Shown here: one piece after another, positions 1 through 9,100 of the stretch
How the letters are laid out: each line of letters begins with the position of its first letter
How positions within the stretch are numbered: position 1 is the first letter of the stretch
Source: Deinococcus aerolatus
GTDB lineage: Bacteria > Deinococcota > Deinococci > Deinococcales > Deinococcaceae
NCBI RefSeq assembly: GCF_014647055.1
Contig: NZ_BMOL01000009.1
Coordinates: 1 to 64,000 of the forward strand
Direction of reading: 5' to 3'
Length of the DNA: 64,000 nucleotides
Program-made: the position numbers and the translations under genes
Notes under the pieces: generated by a model
Seen by the model: the letters and a program-made list of their open reading frames with translations, nothing else
The model's database searches: none
Told to the model about the DNA's origin: nothing

Positions 1-148
1 TTTCGTCGCTGCTTGCGTTCTGATGTTGGCGAAAATCAGGCCCTTTCTTGGGTAGGGTTCTTGGCAGCCTCTAGGTGGCGTGAGGCCCCTGAGGCCAGGT
101 GCGCCAAATTGTGGCCGCCCACGTGTCCTCAGTCGCTACCATGGGCTG

Positions 149-859
149 GTGTTGCGCACCCGCTGGCTCCTGTCCGCCGCCCTGCTGTTCGGCCACGTGT
201 ATGGACAGGCCACCTTGTCTGACGTAGCGCCCGTGTCCACCCTGCTCACGCCCGGCAAGGTCACGGTCGAGATTCTGAAGATTGCCCTCCCAGACGATGC
301 ATTGGCGCTCGAAGCCCGTGTCCGGGAGGCAGTCAAGGGGCGGCCGGGCTGGTACCTGGAGCTGTGGGAGCAGACACCCGAAGGTGGAATCATCCCCTAT
401 GACGCCCGCCTGGGCATAACCGAACCGGAATTTCAGCGTCTCGTTACCGCCCGCCGCACCGTCACGGTGACCGGGTGCAGCACCATCACGCTCCTGACCA
501 TCAAGGAGGTACCTGGGCAGGTCTACCTGCGCGGCGGTCCTGGCCTGGACGGTCTGAATGGCGTCTCACTCAGGCCATGGCCGGGCGGGACTTACGCGGT
601 CAACACCAGGGTTGGCACGGCGGGCGACCAGCGGGCCTGGACCACCACGGCTGACGATCCGCTGGGAGTCCGCTCGGGCTACACCTGGTCCCTGGGCGCG
701 CGGCGGGAAGATCAGTCCAACTACCAGCTGGCCGCGCTGCATCTCTCCCGTGACCAGACCGGCCGGTTGATCGTGGGGTATGTCCTCGAAGAGAGACGTG
801 ATGGCCAGGAAGTCCGCAACGTGAATGTGGTGGTACGCAGCGCCAACTGTCAGCCCTGA
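149..859 (+). CDS. exported protein of unknown function
   Basis: About 236 residues. The N-terminus is a basic-hydrophobic signal peptide (LRTRWLLSAALLFG) with a likely cleavage near residues 18-20, so the product is probably exported. Two Cys (about residues 110 and 234) could form a disulfide. I do not recognise the family. The longer ATG start at 80 would put about 23 extra residues before the signal peptide. GTG at 149 is preferred because TACCAT lies exactly 6 bases upstream, the leaderless -10 spacing seen at many genes here. It sits alone and converges with the lipoprotein gene at 1214-3148. That it is a real gene is fairly sure; the start is an inference. Confidence 0.6.
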   Translation: MLRTRWLLSAALLFGHVYGQATLSDVAPVSTLLTPGKVTVEILKIALPDDALALEARVREAVKGRPGWYLELWEQTPEGGIIPYDARLGITEPEFQRLVTARRTVTVTGCSTITLLTIKEVPGQVYLRGGPGLDGLNGVSLRPWPGGTYAVNTRVGTAGDQRAWTTTADDPLGVRSGYTWSLGARREDQSNYQLAALHLSRDQTGRLIVGYVLEERRDGQEVRNVNVVVRSANCQP

Positions 860-1213
860 ACACGGACATTCAGGCGAATTCAAGGGCGCGGCCCCACCCG
901 CTGAGCTGGAGAGCGCTGGGCCTGATCGCTCTTGACGGCAAAGAAAAAGCCCCACGCACTGTGGGGCGGTATTCCTGCCGCACACGGGCAGGTCCTGCTT
1001 GTTGGAGTGAGCCTAGCCCGCGCGCTGTCACAGGCGCATGACGTTCGTCCCACACATGAAGGGTTGCTCTGCAGGCTGTTCAGACATGAACGTCCGGAGG
1101 GCAGGCCTGATGACGTCGGCGCCATGCGGCGGCGTCCTGTACGTAACGTGACGTGGTCGCTGGCCTTCAGCAGCCTGATATCCAGAAATCGCGTGAAAGG
1201 TTGTCAACGCGTC
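860..1213. other. intergenic region between convergent genes
   Basis: About 350 bases without a convincing gene. ORFs here lack start signals and protein-like composition. It contains one clear hairpin (949-967), listed separately. Nothing else was recognised. Confidence 0.5.
941..967 (-). terminator. rho-independent terminator reading leftward
   Basis: GCCCCAC at 949-955 pairs with GTGGGGC at 961-967 around a 5-base loop. The A-rich run at 941-948 becomes a U-rich tail on the minus strand. It lies about 250 bases beyond the stop of the beta-helix lipoprotein gene and probably ends that transcript. Confidence 0.7.
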
Positions 1214-3148
1214 TCAGGGCTCGCTGAACACGTTGTCTGGGTTGTTGCCGGTGACGCTGCCGCCGGGCTGGACATAAATGGCCCGCTTGGTGTTTCGGAC
1301 GCCTCCCCCTTTGTTCCTTGCGGTGTTCCCGGTCACGCTACCGTTGGTGATGGTGAGCTTCCCATCGTTGTAGAAGCCACCTCCATCGCCCAGAGCGTCG
1401 GTGGCCTGGTTGCCACTGACCGTGGCCCCTGACAGCGTAAATTGTGCGGCCGGATCGCCGTTGGTGGCACTGGCTGCACCCACGAAGACGCCGCCGCCGT
1501 ACAGAGCGGTGTTGTCCTTAATCCCGCCGCCGCTGGCTATGAAGACAGAATTGGGATACATGCGGATGCCGCCGCCCCCACCTTCCCCCGCGCCTTTACC
1601 AGTGACTGTGTTGCCGCTAATCTCGCCGCCGGTCATAGTGACCTGACCGTCCACCACCAGACCGCCGCCTGTGCGGGGCGCACTGTTGGCGTTGATCACG
1701 CCGCCCGAGAGCGTGAGTTTGCCGCTCCTGAACACGCGAATGCCGCCGCCGCCGTCGGTGCTGCCGGTGACCTTGTTGTTGCTGATCACGCCGCCCCCGA
1801 TGGTGCTGTTCGTGCCGCTGCCCAGGCCGATGCCACCACCCGTGTTGACAGTGGTGTTCCCCGTGACGGTTCCGCCCGTCATGGTCAAGGTGGTGCGGCT
1901 AACCGAAATGCCGCCGCCATCTTCACCGGACGAGTTGCCTTTCACAGTGGCCGTTCCACCGAAGGTCACGGTGGAATTGATGGCGCGATTGGCAGGAGTG
2001 ATCAGCAGCAGGCCGCCACCATTCTTGGACGCTGTATTGCCCTCGATGGTGCCGCCCGTGATGCTGGCGTCACGGAATATGCCCATGCCGCCTCCGTAAG
2101 GAGCCGCGTTGTCCCTCACAGCTCCGCCCGTCATCGTGAAGTTACCGTTGATCCACAGGCCCCCACCGCTACCCCCCGCCGCGTCATCGGTCACGCGGTT
2201 GTTATCGATATTGCCGCCGCTCACAGTGACCTCGGGGATGACCAAGTTGTTCTGCGCTTCCAGCGTCGACTGCACCGTGATCCCGCCACCAAAATAGGCC
2301 GCCGTATTCCCGCTGACGCTGCCACCCGTGATGGTCACGTCACCGTTGCTGTAGATGCCGCCGCCCGCGCTGCCGGTCGTGTTCGTCCCGGTCTGGACCA
2401 CCGGCTCAGTCGCGGTATTGCCGTCCACCTTGCCACCGCTGATCGTCGTGGCGCTGCCCACCCCACCATAGATGCCACCGCCAGAGTACGTGGCCGTATT
2501 CATGCTGACGCTGCCTGCTTCCACTTTCAATGTGCCCTTGTTGAAGATGCCCCCGCCCCCGCCGCTGCTTTCCTCCTTGTTCTCAGCCAGACCTTGCGCC
2601 GAGTTGCCGGTCACGCTGCTGTTGCCGCTGAGGGTCAGCGTTGCCCCTTTCAGGTTGGCGATGCCGCCGCCCATGTTGGCCGCGCCGCCCGTCACGGTGG
2701 TGCCGTCCAGCGTCAGCGTGCCCTCGTTGAGCAGCACGCCGCCGTAGGTCGCCACGGTCAGGTCCTGTTTGCCGACAGTCGCGAGCGTGATGGGCGCTCC
2801 CGTGCCGCCTTTCAAGGTGCCGCCTGTGATGATGACCGTGACCCCGCTGGGAAGTTCCAGGGCGCGGCCCTTGCCGGCGGCGTCGATGACGCCACTGCCC
2901 AGGTTCAGCGTCACGCTTCTGGTGACCTTGAGTGGGCCGGCCAGGGTGATGGTGCCGGCGTCGAGCCTGAGCGTATCCCCCGCCCCGGCGCTGGACAGCA
3001 GTTCGCGCAGGGTGCCGGGGCCGCTGTCGGCCAGGCTGGTCACGGGCGTGCCCACCAGCGGTGGATCGACGTTGCCACCGCCGCAAGCGGCCAGCAGCAC
3101 AGACAGGGACAGAAGTGGAAGACCGAGCCGGACCAGTGGTGCGTTCAT
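1214..3148 (-). CDS. beta-helix repeat surface lipoprotein
   Basis: 644 residues from ATG at 3148, which follows a strong purine-rich ribosome site (GAGGGGGT). A longer frame reaches 3193 but puts residues before the signal peptide. The signal peptide ends in a lipobox (LLAAC, Cys22), so the mature protein should be lipidated. From about residue 70 to the end it is made of degenerate repeats of the type GGxVxxNTAxxxGGGI, rich in Gly, Thr, Ser, Asn and Val. This is typical of right-handed parallel beta-helix proteins such as Pmp-like adhesins and pectate-lyase-fold surface proteins. No catalytic residues stand out, so adhesion or envelope structure is likelier than an enzyme. It is single-gene and followed by a terminator. 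Confidence 0.8.
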   Translation of the reverse strand: MNAPLVRLGLPLLSLSVLLAACGGGNVDPPLVGTPVTSLADSGPGTLRELLSSAGAGDTLRLDAGTITLAGPLKVTRSVTLNLGSGVIDAAGKGRALELPSGVTVIITGGTLKGGTGAPITLATVGKQDLTVATYGGVLLNEGTLTLDGTTVTGGAANMGGGIANLKGATLTLSGNSSVTGNSAQGLAENKEESSGGGGGIFNKGTLKVEAGSVSMNTATYSGGGIYGGVGSATTISGGKVDGNTATEPVVQTGTNTTGSAGGGIYSNGDVTITGGSVSGNTAAYFGGGITVQSTLEAQNNLVIPEVTVSGGNIDNNRVTDDAAGGSGGGLWINGNFTMTGGAVRDNAAPYGGGMGIFRDASITGGTIEGNTASKNGGGLLLITPANRAINSTVTFGGTATVKGNSSGEDGGGISVSRTTLTMTGGTVTGNTTVNTGGGIGLGSGTNSTIGGGVISNNKVTGSTDGGGGIRVFRSGKLTLSGGVINANSAPRTGGGLVVDGQVTMTGGEISGNTVTGKGAGEGGGGGIRMYPNSVFIASGGGIKDNTALYGGGVFVGAASATNGDPAAQFTLSGATVSGNQATDALGDGGGFYNDGKLTITNGSVTGNTARNKGGGVRNTKRAIYVQPGGSVTGNNPDNVFSEP

Positions 3149-3543
3149 AACGACCCCCTCTGCCCCGGAAGTTGACGGAGGGAGGGGGAACACCGCCCGT
3201 CACCCTCAAGGGTGAGGCGAGTGTGCAGGGAACGGCGTCAAGTCGCCGTCAATTCCGCGTCGACGTGCGAAGTCGCAGCACTCTGGAATCTTTCTGCGCC
3301 TGGCTGCGACATCACGAAGCGCTCAGGAACCGCATACGGGTAGACTTCGAGCTGTCAGGCCCCTTTCTCCAGGGCCGCTCCACCTGGACGCCCAGCAGGC
3401 CGACGTGCAGTTGGCGCTGTGCTATGGCGATGCCTCCAGGAATGCGCCAGCCTTCGTTTCCGCACTCCTGGCGTACGGCCAGGACCCAGCCGTGTCGTGA
3501 CCCTCTACAAGGGAGATAGCGTCACCCATGACGCAGCTGCTTT
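3149..3543. other. intergenic, possible gene remnant on plus strand
   Basis: No intact gene. On the plus strand around 3270-3500 two reading frames are protein-like in turn: one gives FCAWLRHHEALRNRIRVDF, and after a frame change near 3380 another gives VQLALCYGDASRNAPAFVS and then a stop near 3500. This could be a frameshifted remnant of a small gene. The family is not recognised and chance is not excluded. Confidence 0.25.
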
Positions 3544-3963
3544 TCAGTCCTTTTCAGGCTGTTCTTCCCCAACGACCATCGCCTGAACAGTGTAGCTGTA
3601 CCCCGAAGCCGGATTGGTCAGGGTGAACCGGCCTGTCTGACGCACTGCCTGACGCCGGTCGTCGCGCGAGATTTTCAGCCCGACCACGCCTGCAGCGTGT
3701 GAAGGACGGAGACTGGCCTTCACGTTGCTCGGCAGGTCTTCGACCGTCAGCACCATCTGCCGCGGATCGCCCAGCGCGAACATAACCTCAGGGGGCAGCG
3801 CCACCCCCTGCCAGTTGCTTTCAGTGTAGAGACTGTCGTATCTCAGAACGTCTCCCCCGTCTGCGTTGGCCACCACCGTGGCCAGTGGCAACGGGACAGC
3901 GACGACCGCATACATTCCATTCAGGGCGGTCAGGGTCAGCAGGACGGTCAGCATCTTTTTCAT
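3544..3963 (-). CDS. small secreted protein of unknown function
   Basis: 139 residues from ATG at 3963, preceded by GAGGAGAG, a good ribosome site. The longer frame to 4149 has no such signal. The N-terminus (MKKMLTVLLTLTALNGMYAV) is a signal peptide or anchor. The mature part is mixed beta-like, ends in a charged EEQPEKD tail and matches no family I know. It heads a leftward cluster of small exported proteins with the two paralogues at 4178-4579 and 4835-5203. Confidence 0.65.
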   Translation of the reverse strand: MKKMLTVLLTLTALNGMYAVVAVPLPLATVVANADGGDVLRYDSLYTESNWQGVALPPEVMFALGDPRQMVLTVEDLPSNVKASLRPSHAAGVVGLKISRDDRRQAVRQTGRFTLTNPASGYSYTVQAMVVGEEQPEKD

Positions 3964-4177
3964 GGTGGCTCTCCTCGGCGGGTGGAAAGAGTGCAGGGAA
4001 AGATGGTGGGGAGACAGACAGCGGACTTTCACAATCCAGGGTGGCGCGTCTGTGCGCCACGCCTTGCGGGGCATGACGTACACCGCCTGGCTGTAGACAC
4101 CGGATTGCAGGGACCTGCGGTCCGGGCGATCACCTCTGAGGCGGACCAACCCTCAGCTGATCTCAGTGAAGCCCGGG

Positions 4178-4579
4178 TCAGGGCGTGGGCAGGAGGTCGT
4201 TCCAGCCCACCTCGCCGGCCATCCCCACTGCTGAGAATGACGACGTGTTGTCCGACGCCCGCAAGCCCGAGAACGCCACAACGGACATGTGATGCAGTGG
4301 GTGGTACCACAGGGCCGTCATAACGGTGTCTGCGCTCACGTGGGCGCGCCTGGAGACGTATCCCGCCCGGCTCAGCATGGTCCCCAGGGTCTGCATGCGC
4401 GTCTCGCACTCGGCGAGCTTCAGCCCTGTTGCGGACATGGCGCTCACCTTGGTGGCCAGGGTGTCGGGTGGACCAGGCGTTTGCCTGATGGCCAGGGTAC
4501 CGGGAAAGGCCAGCAGGACCAGCAGGACCAGCGCGGACGAGGTAGGGCGGACTACAGTTACAGTCTTAAGCGTGGACAT
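4178..4579 (-). CDS. small secreted protein, tandem paralogue A
   Basis: 133 residues from ATG at 4579, with GGAGG just upstream. Residues 12-31 are hydrophobic and act as a signal peptide or anchor. The mature domain resembles its neighbour at 4835-5203. Shared elements are SAMSxTGL, a following Cys and RM, an AGY segment, a stretch ending VVAFSG/VLVFAG, and a C-terminal W-N. The family is not recognised. The leader of about 128 bases before the start is repeated almost unchanged before the paralogue, so the pair arose by tandem duplication that included the regulatory region. Confidence 0.7.
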   Translation of the reverse strand: MSTLKTVTVVRPTSSALVLLVLLAFPGTLAIRQTPGPPDTLATKVSAMSATGLKLAECETRMQTLGTMLSRAGYVSRRAHVSADTVMTALWYHPLHHMSVVAFSGLRASDNTSSFSAVGMAGEVGWNDLLPTP

Positions 4580-4707
4580 GAAGGTCCTCCAGGGCAGTCC
4601 TGGCCTGCCGCCGCGCCTCCCGTTCCAGACGGAACCAGAGACAGCGCGGAGAGAAAGAGTGGACCGCTGCCGGACATCTGCGGAGCGTGGTGCCTGGCTC
4701 CTGCCGT
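4580..4707 (-). repeat. duplicated leader, copy A
   Basis: This 128-base stretch upstream of paralogue A matches 5204-5333 upstream of paralogue B. 4604-4648 and 5228-5272 are identical over 45 bases. Inside both is the inverted repeat GTTCC-AGAC-GGAAC (4622-4635 here). It does not appear to be coding, because the two copies differ by a 2-base length change. Confidence 0.85.
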
Positions 4708-4834
4708 CCACGGTGGGGGCGTGTGCTCCGGAGGCTGCGCATGGCGGGTCCAGAACAGACGGCCGTGCGGTAAGTCGCGAGACCGGGCGCCCCTGCCTTG
4801 CTCACGTGCCAGCGGCGGGCGCCGTGTCTGCCGC

Positions 4835-5203
4835 TCAGAATGCGAGAGGTTCATTCCAGCGCATCAGGCCAGTCAGTTCAGTCGCAGAGAACTCGTTGCC
4901 GGACTCCTGCCAACCCGCGAAGACCAGAACTGACGTGCGGCGCTCCGGATGGGACCAGCGCGCGATCATGGTGCCGTCAACCAGCTGCGAGCGCACGAGG
5001 CGGTAGCCCGCCTCGCGGAGCACCAGGTCCAGGGCACCCATACGCTGCTGGCATTCGCTCCCCATCAGCCCGGTGCCGGACATGGCGCTGAGCTGGGTCC
5101 CCAGTGCGTCCGCCTGCCGGGCAAGGGCGCTGGGCACCCCCAGCAGGGCCAGGGTCAGCAGCACAGCCGAGGTGCGGCGGACGAAGTTGTGAAGGGTAGG
5201 CAT
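4835..5203 (-). CDS. small secreted protein, tandem paralogue B
   Basis: 122 residues. The signal peptide covers residues 1-28, with an ALA cleavage motif before Arg29. It starts at ATG 5203 after a GGAGGATC ribosome site. It is similar across its mature length to the product of 4178-4579 (SAMSGTGL, a Cys in SECQQRM, EAGY, VLVFAGW, MRWNE). The function is unknown. Both are small, periplasmic or secreted, and each has its own copy of the conserved leader, so they are probably transcribed separately but regulated alike. Confidence 0.7.
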   Translation of the reverse strand: MPTLHNFVRRTSAVLLTLALLGVPSALARQADALGTQLSAMSGTGLMGSECQQRMGALDLVLREAGYRLVRSQLVDGTMIARWSHPERRTSVLVFAGWQESGNEFSATELTGLMRWNEPLAF

Positions 5204-5333
5204 GGTGATCCTCCAGGGCAGGCCAGACCTGCCGCCGCGCCTCCCGTTCCAGACGGAACCAGAGACAGCGCGAAGAGAGACGGAGTGGACCGCTGCCGCA
5301 CATCCGGGGAGCGTGGTGCTCGGCTCCTGCCGT
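5204..5333 (-). repeat. duplicated leader, copy B
   Basis: Second copy of the leader described at 4580-4707, directly before the start of paralogue B. It carries the same inverted repeat GTTCC-AGAC-GGAAC at 5246-5259, a possible operator or RNA hairpin. Confidence 0.85.
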
Positions 5334-5535
5334 AGATCAGCGCTGGGCTGATGCCTTCAGGGTGCGCGTTCCCGGGACAAAGCACATCGCCAGGACTGGG
5401 TACGGTGCAGTCAGGCGACCCTGACAGAATCCGGTAGGCCCCAGTCCTTGGCTGGAAGTCACGGCAGAACAAAGCTGCCGGGCGTCCGGCCCGGACAGGC
5501 TGACGCTGGCGTGTCCAGCCGCAAGGCCGGGTCTC
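5334..5535. other. intergenic, nothing recognised
   Basis: With the leader before it, this makes about 330 bases between paralogue B and the stop of the LuxR-type regulator. No gene, clear terminator or repeat was recognised apart from the duplicated leader. Confidence 0.4.
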
Positions 5536-7845
5536 CTACGGCGGGGGCGGCCCGGGCGTTGCCGTGTCCGCCAGACCATGCGCGAGGGCCCAGCGGGCCA
5601 GTTCCACGCGGTTGTGCAGGCCCAGCTTGCCCAGCAGGTTACCCACGTGCTTGCTCGCGGTGCCGGGGCTGATCTTTAGCAGTCGCGCCACCTTGCGGTC
5701 CGGGTGACCCTGCGCCACCAGCGCCAGCACCTCCAGTTCGCGTGGCGTCAACTCAGGATGGGCGGCCTTCAAGATCGGCACCTGAACCAGCCGCTCAGCC
5801 AGATCCACCATGTCCGCCACCTGCAGGTGAAGCCCTGTCGTCCAGGCCTGATGATACGCCGTCTCGCCCAGCGCCTGCCTGGCCAGGGCCATATCCTGAC
5901 GCAAGCGGCGGTCCGGCAAATTCTGCGAGCGGCCCCAGTCGGGATCATTCACGAACGCTGTGAACTGCACCAGCGTTGCCCAGTCGCGCTGCTCAGCCGC
6001 AATCAGGGTCAGTCCCAGACGCAACGCAAAGTCGACTATCCCCCGGAACCCCCGGGCCACCGCATCGTGCAGACAGGACAGCAGCTGGCCCCTGGCTTCA
6101 GGCAGTCGGTTCAGGTACACCAGCAGCTGGCCGATCATGACCCTGGATACCAGCTCGAAGACCGGGTTGACCGCCTCCTGGAAGTACTCGCAGGCCAGCT
6201 GGGCGTACTCCAGAGCGTCTGTATATCGGTTCATTTCCAGCAGATCCAGTGCGCCGCCCAGGTAGACACTGGCCCGCAGCATCTGCTGCTTACGGGTCGG
6301 CGGGTTATTGCCCATCCGTTCGCGCAGCTCACGGATGACGTCCTGGGTGATGGTCCAGGCCTGTTCCCCCTGACCGGTGTCACGCATCACGTAGGCCAGA
6401 TTGCCGCTGGCCCAGGCCGCGCTCTCCACATCGCCCAGCGCTTCACAAAGTGCCAGAACCTCCTGTAACCGCGCCTCACAGGCCTGGAACTGCCCCGTGA
6501 ACCTCAGGTTGTCCACAGTGATTTCCAGTGCCCGGAGCAGTGTGCCCCGGTCCTCCGGCGGGGGCAGGGCCAGCACCCGCTCGACCAGCGGCGCCTCCTG
6601 CACATGCAGTCCGAAAGGCAACCACAGGCGGCCGATGGCGCCGAGGTAGCGGTAGGCGAGATCAGAGTGGCGCCCCTCCACGGCCCAGACCATCCCGGAC
6701 CGGATGTTCGGGTAATGCGGCAGGAATGCGTCCCGTCGGTCCACGGTCTCGTGCTGCCAGCTGCGCTGGAGCTCTTCGAGCATTTCCAGAAAGTGCCGCG
6801 CATGTCGCTCTCGCCAGATGGCGGCTTGCGGGTGGCCGTTCAGGTGTTCCACGGCCAGTTCCCGCAAAGGCTGGAGCATCTTCCACAGGGTAACCGGCGT
6901 GTCTAGGCGCTGCAACAGGCTCTGCTCCAGCAGCGCTTCCGCCCGCTCCAGCACTTCAGACGAGCCCCATACCTCGGCCAGCGCCTGCGGCGTGAACGGA
7001 CCTGCGAACACCGCACAGCATTCGAACACCGCCCGGTCCACCTCACCCAGCAGGTCGTAACTCCACTGCACGGTGGCCCGCAGGGAACGCAGGCGTTCGG
7101 GCCGGTCCCGGAAGTCCGCCTTGAGCACATCCAGGGGATGTTCCAGCTGGGCCAGCAGGTCCCCCAGGGCATACGTTCGGGTGCGCATGGCTGCCAGTTC
7201 CAGCGCGAGGGGCACACCCTCCAGCAGCTCGCACAGCCGCGTGACCTGGGCGGCGTTGGCCTCGTTCAGCACAAACGTGGGACTCAGGGCCTGCACGCGC
7301 GCCACGAACAGCTGCACCGCGGCGCTCGAGGCGGCGTCATGAACGCGGTGGGGCAGCGCCAGCGGTTCCACCGTGTATTCCGTCTCGTCGTGGAGCCGCA
7401 GCGCCGCCCGGCTGGTGACCACCAGCTGCAGCGTGTCTGTGCGGGCCAGGAGATCACCCAGTCCTGGGGCTGCAGGGAGAAGTTGCTCGAAGTTGTCCAG
7501 GATCAGCAGCGTGCGGCGGCGGGCCACGAAGTCCTGGATCTGCCGTTGTGGTGTGCTCCGTGGTCCACTGTCGGACAGGGACGCCGCGATCAGGCCCATC
7601 ACCTGCTCCGGGCCGCGGACGGCGCTGAGATCAATGAACTGCACGTGATCAAGATGGGGCACGTTCTGTTGCCGGAAGGCGTAGGCCAGATGGAGGGCCA
7701 GGGCGGTCTTGCCGATTCCACCGGGGCCGCGCAGGGTGAGCAGCCGCATCCCATTACAGAGCAATTTGAGCAGTTGGCGCAGGTCATGCTCGCGGCCGTA
7801 TAGCGGAGCGAGCGCACCCGGCGGTAACCCCGGCAGGTGGTTCAT
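5536..7845 (-). CDS. STAND ATPase regulator with C-terminal LuxR DNA-binding domain
   Basis: 769 residues. The N-terminal NTPase has Walker A GPGGIGKT (residues 40-47) and Walker B LLILDNFE (113-120), followed by NB-ARC-like winged segments. A long helical, TPR-like middle runs from about 370 to 680. The C-terminus (about 698-757) is a LuxR/GerE helix-turn-helix beginning LTPRELEVLALVAQG. Proteins of this build are signal-integrating transcription activators: the helical repeats sense a ligand and nucleotide binding drives assembly. TACACT lies 5 bases before the ATG, so it may be leaderless. The target is unknown; the nearest candidates are the secreted proteins to its left. Confidence 0.88.
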   Translation of the reverse strand: MNHLPGLPPGALAPLYGREHDLRQLLKLLCNGMRLLTLRGPGGIGKTALALHLAYAFRQQNVPHLDHVQFIDLSAVRGPEQVMGLIAASLSDSGPRSTPQRQIQDFVARRRTLLILDNFEQLLPAAPGLGDLLARTDTLQLVVTSRAALRLHDETEYTVEPLALPHRVHDAASSAAVQLFVARVQALSPTFVLNEANAAQVTRLCELLEGVPLALELAAMRTRTYALGDLLAQLEHPLDVLKADFRDRPERLRSLRATVQWSYDLLGEVDRAVFECCAVFAGPFTPQALAEVWGSSEVLERAEALLEQSLLQRLDTPVTLWKMLQPLRELAVEHLNGHPQAAIWRERHARHFLEMLEELQRSWQHETVDRRDAFLPHYPNIRSGMVWAVEGRHSDLAYRYLGAIGRLWLPFGLHVQEAPLVERVLALPPPEDRGTLLRALEITVDNLRFTGQFQACEARLQEVLALCEALGDVESAAWASGNLAYVMRDTGQGEQAWTITQDVIRELRERMGNNPPTRKQQMLRASVYLGGALDLLEMNRYTDALEYAQLACEYFQEAVNPVFELVSRVMIGQLLVYLNRLPEARGQLLSCLHDAVARGFRGIVDFALRLGLTLIAAEQRDWATLVQFTAFVNDPDWGRSQNLPDRRLRQDMALARQALGETAYHQAWTTGLHLQVADMVDLAERLVQVPILKAAHPELTPRELEVLALVAQGHPDRKVARLLKISPGTASKHVGNLLGKLGLHNRVELARWALAHGLADTATPGPPPP

Positions 7846-8575
7846 AGATCAGTGTAGACCCCGGTGGGGGCGGGCTGTGATGGCCGGACTGGACCGGGCG
7901 GTTGGGAAGCCGGTGCCGACATCGAGACCTGCTGCTGTCTGATGAAGACGTCCCTGTGACATCAAGGACACTGGCTGTTCATGGGGCACGACAAAATATT
8001 GGCCTTCGCGAGGTCAGTTCCTTCCCGGCGGGGACCGGTGACCAGGACTACAGGGCTGCGCTCTTTCGGCGCTTCGCGGGAGGTGCCCACCTGGATGCCA
8101 GCTTCATTCTCGTGGGCCATCTCAGGCGGCGTCGCCGGCGCGGCGTCCTGGATCGGATGGGGGGCCAGTTGCTCGCCCAGGTCCCACACCCCAGCGTGGC
8201 CCAGCGAGGGCAGATGGCCCGGCTGCGCCGCCAGCGCGTGAGCGCATGGAGCGTAGACGAGACTCCCCGGCGGCCCTGAGATGGTGGTCGTGCTGGCCAG
8301 GTGCTGAGCGCGGCGCGGACACTGCTGCACACATCAGCAGGCCAGCAGGCCCTTCGGAAAGCGCTGCCAGGCACGGACCAGGAGAGGACTTGCCCGAACC
8401 TCTGCAAGGCGGCTGGCTGGACACGTTCGCTCTGTGACGCTCTCAAGCTGGAACTGCCGGGGGCCCGGGCCGGCGCTGGCGGTCGTGGTCTGCGCGCCGG
8501 CTGCCCGCGCCTCGCTGACAGCTGCGGATAGACCATGCCAACTGAGCCTGTTGAACGTCCATGGCGGGGCGCAGG
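7846..8575. other. long region without a convincing gene
   Basis: About 730 bases between the regulator start and the ORF at 8576-9100. Several ORFs overlap here but none has a start signal. One on the minus strand (about 7962-8330) has a slightly protein-like stretch (LPSLGHAGVWDLGEQLAP) that could be a decayed gene. No terminal repeats or insertion sequence ends were found. Confidence 0.4.
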
Positions 8576-9100
8576 TCACCTGGACTTGTACCCCCCATCA
8601 CACGTTCCAGAGATCGTAGATGGGCTGCGCCACCGACAACCGTGAAAGTGTGCCGCCCTCTCCCCCTGCTCCCGTCGTTTCCTTGCCGCAGTCCCTACCC
8701 CAGTCGCCACAGCCGTCAGCCGGGCGCCCATCACCCGCTCGACGGTCCAGTACGGCAGGGCCGCAGCGGCAGGACCCACGCACGCGGGCCAGCGCCGCGA
8801 CAGCCTGCCCCCACTGACCTGCAGGTGCGCGCAGGCGCACAGCAGCGTCAGGGTGTGGCTGACGTCACAGGGCGGCAGTTGACCACGCGTGGGCAGGCAC
8901 TCGCGGGCGACACGAACAACATCTGCGTGACCCAGCACCGGCAGCAGCAGCGTGAAAAAGTCGGGCGCGCACTGCTTGATCTCGACCAGCAGCGCCAGGC
9001 TCTGGGGCGAACACCGCAGCCCCACCAGCACCAGGGCCGCCAGGCCGTCCAGGCCGGCGACGCTTCCGTCTCCGGCCCCAGCCCCCCCCTGTGCCCTCAC
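8576..9100 (-). CDS. unknown protein coupled to the integrase
   Basis: Up to 174 residues. It begins at GTG 9100, whose last two bases overlap the TGA stop of the integrase (GTGA), a layout typical of translational coupling. The first 130 residues look like a folded helical protein (QSLALLVEIKQCAPDFFTLL, later HLQVSGGRLSRRWP and LPYWTVERVM). The last 40 are basic and less convincing. The family is not recognised. Given the overlap it may work with the recombinase, for example as an accessory factor, but that is inference. It could also be a chance ORF. Confidence 0.45.
   Translation of the reverse strand: MRAQGGAGAGDGSVAGLDGLAALVLVGLRCSPQSLALLVEIKQCAPDFFTLLLPVLGHADVVRVARECLPTRGQLPPCDVSHTLTLLCACAHLQVSGGRLSRRWPACVGPAAAALPYWTVERVMGARLTAVATGVGTAARKRREQGERAAHFHGCRWRSPSTISGTCDGGYKSR

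Noticed and set aside
1442..3175. 577-residue ORF on the plus strand
   Set aside because: It is antisense to the beta-helix lipoprotein, whose repeats and GC-rich codons create it. No start signal; composition is Ala/Arg/His-rich without motifs.
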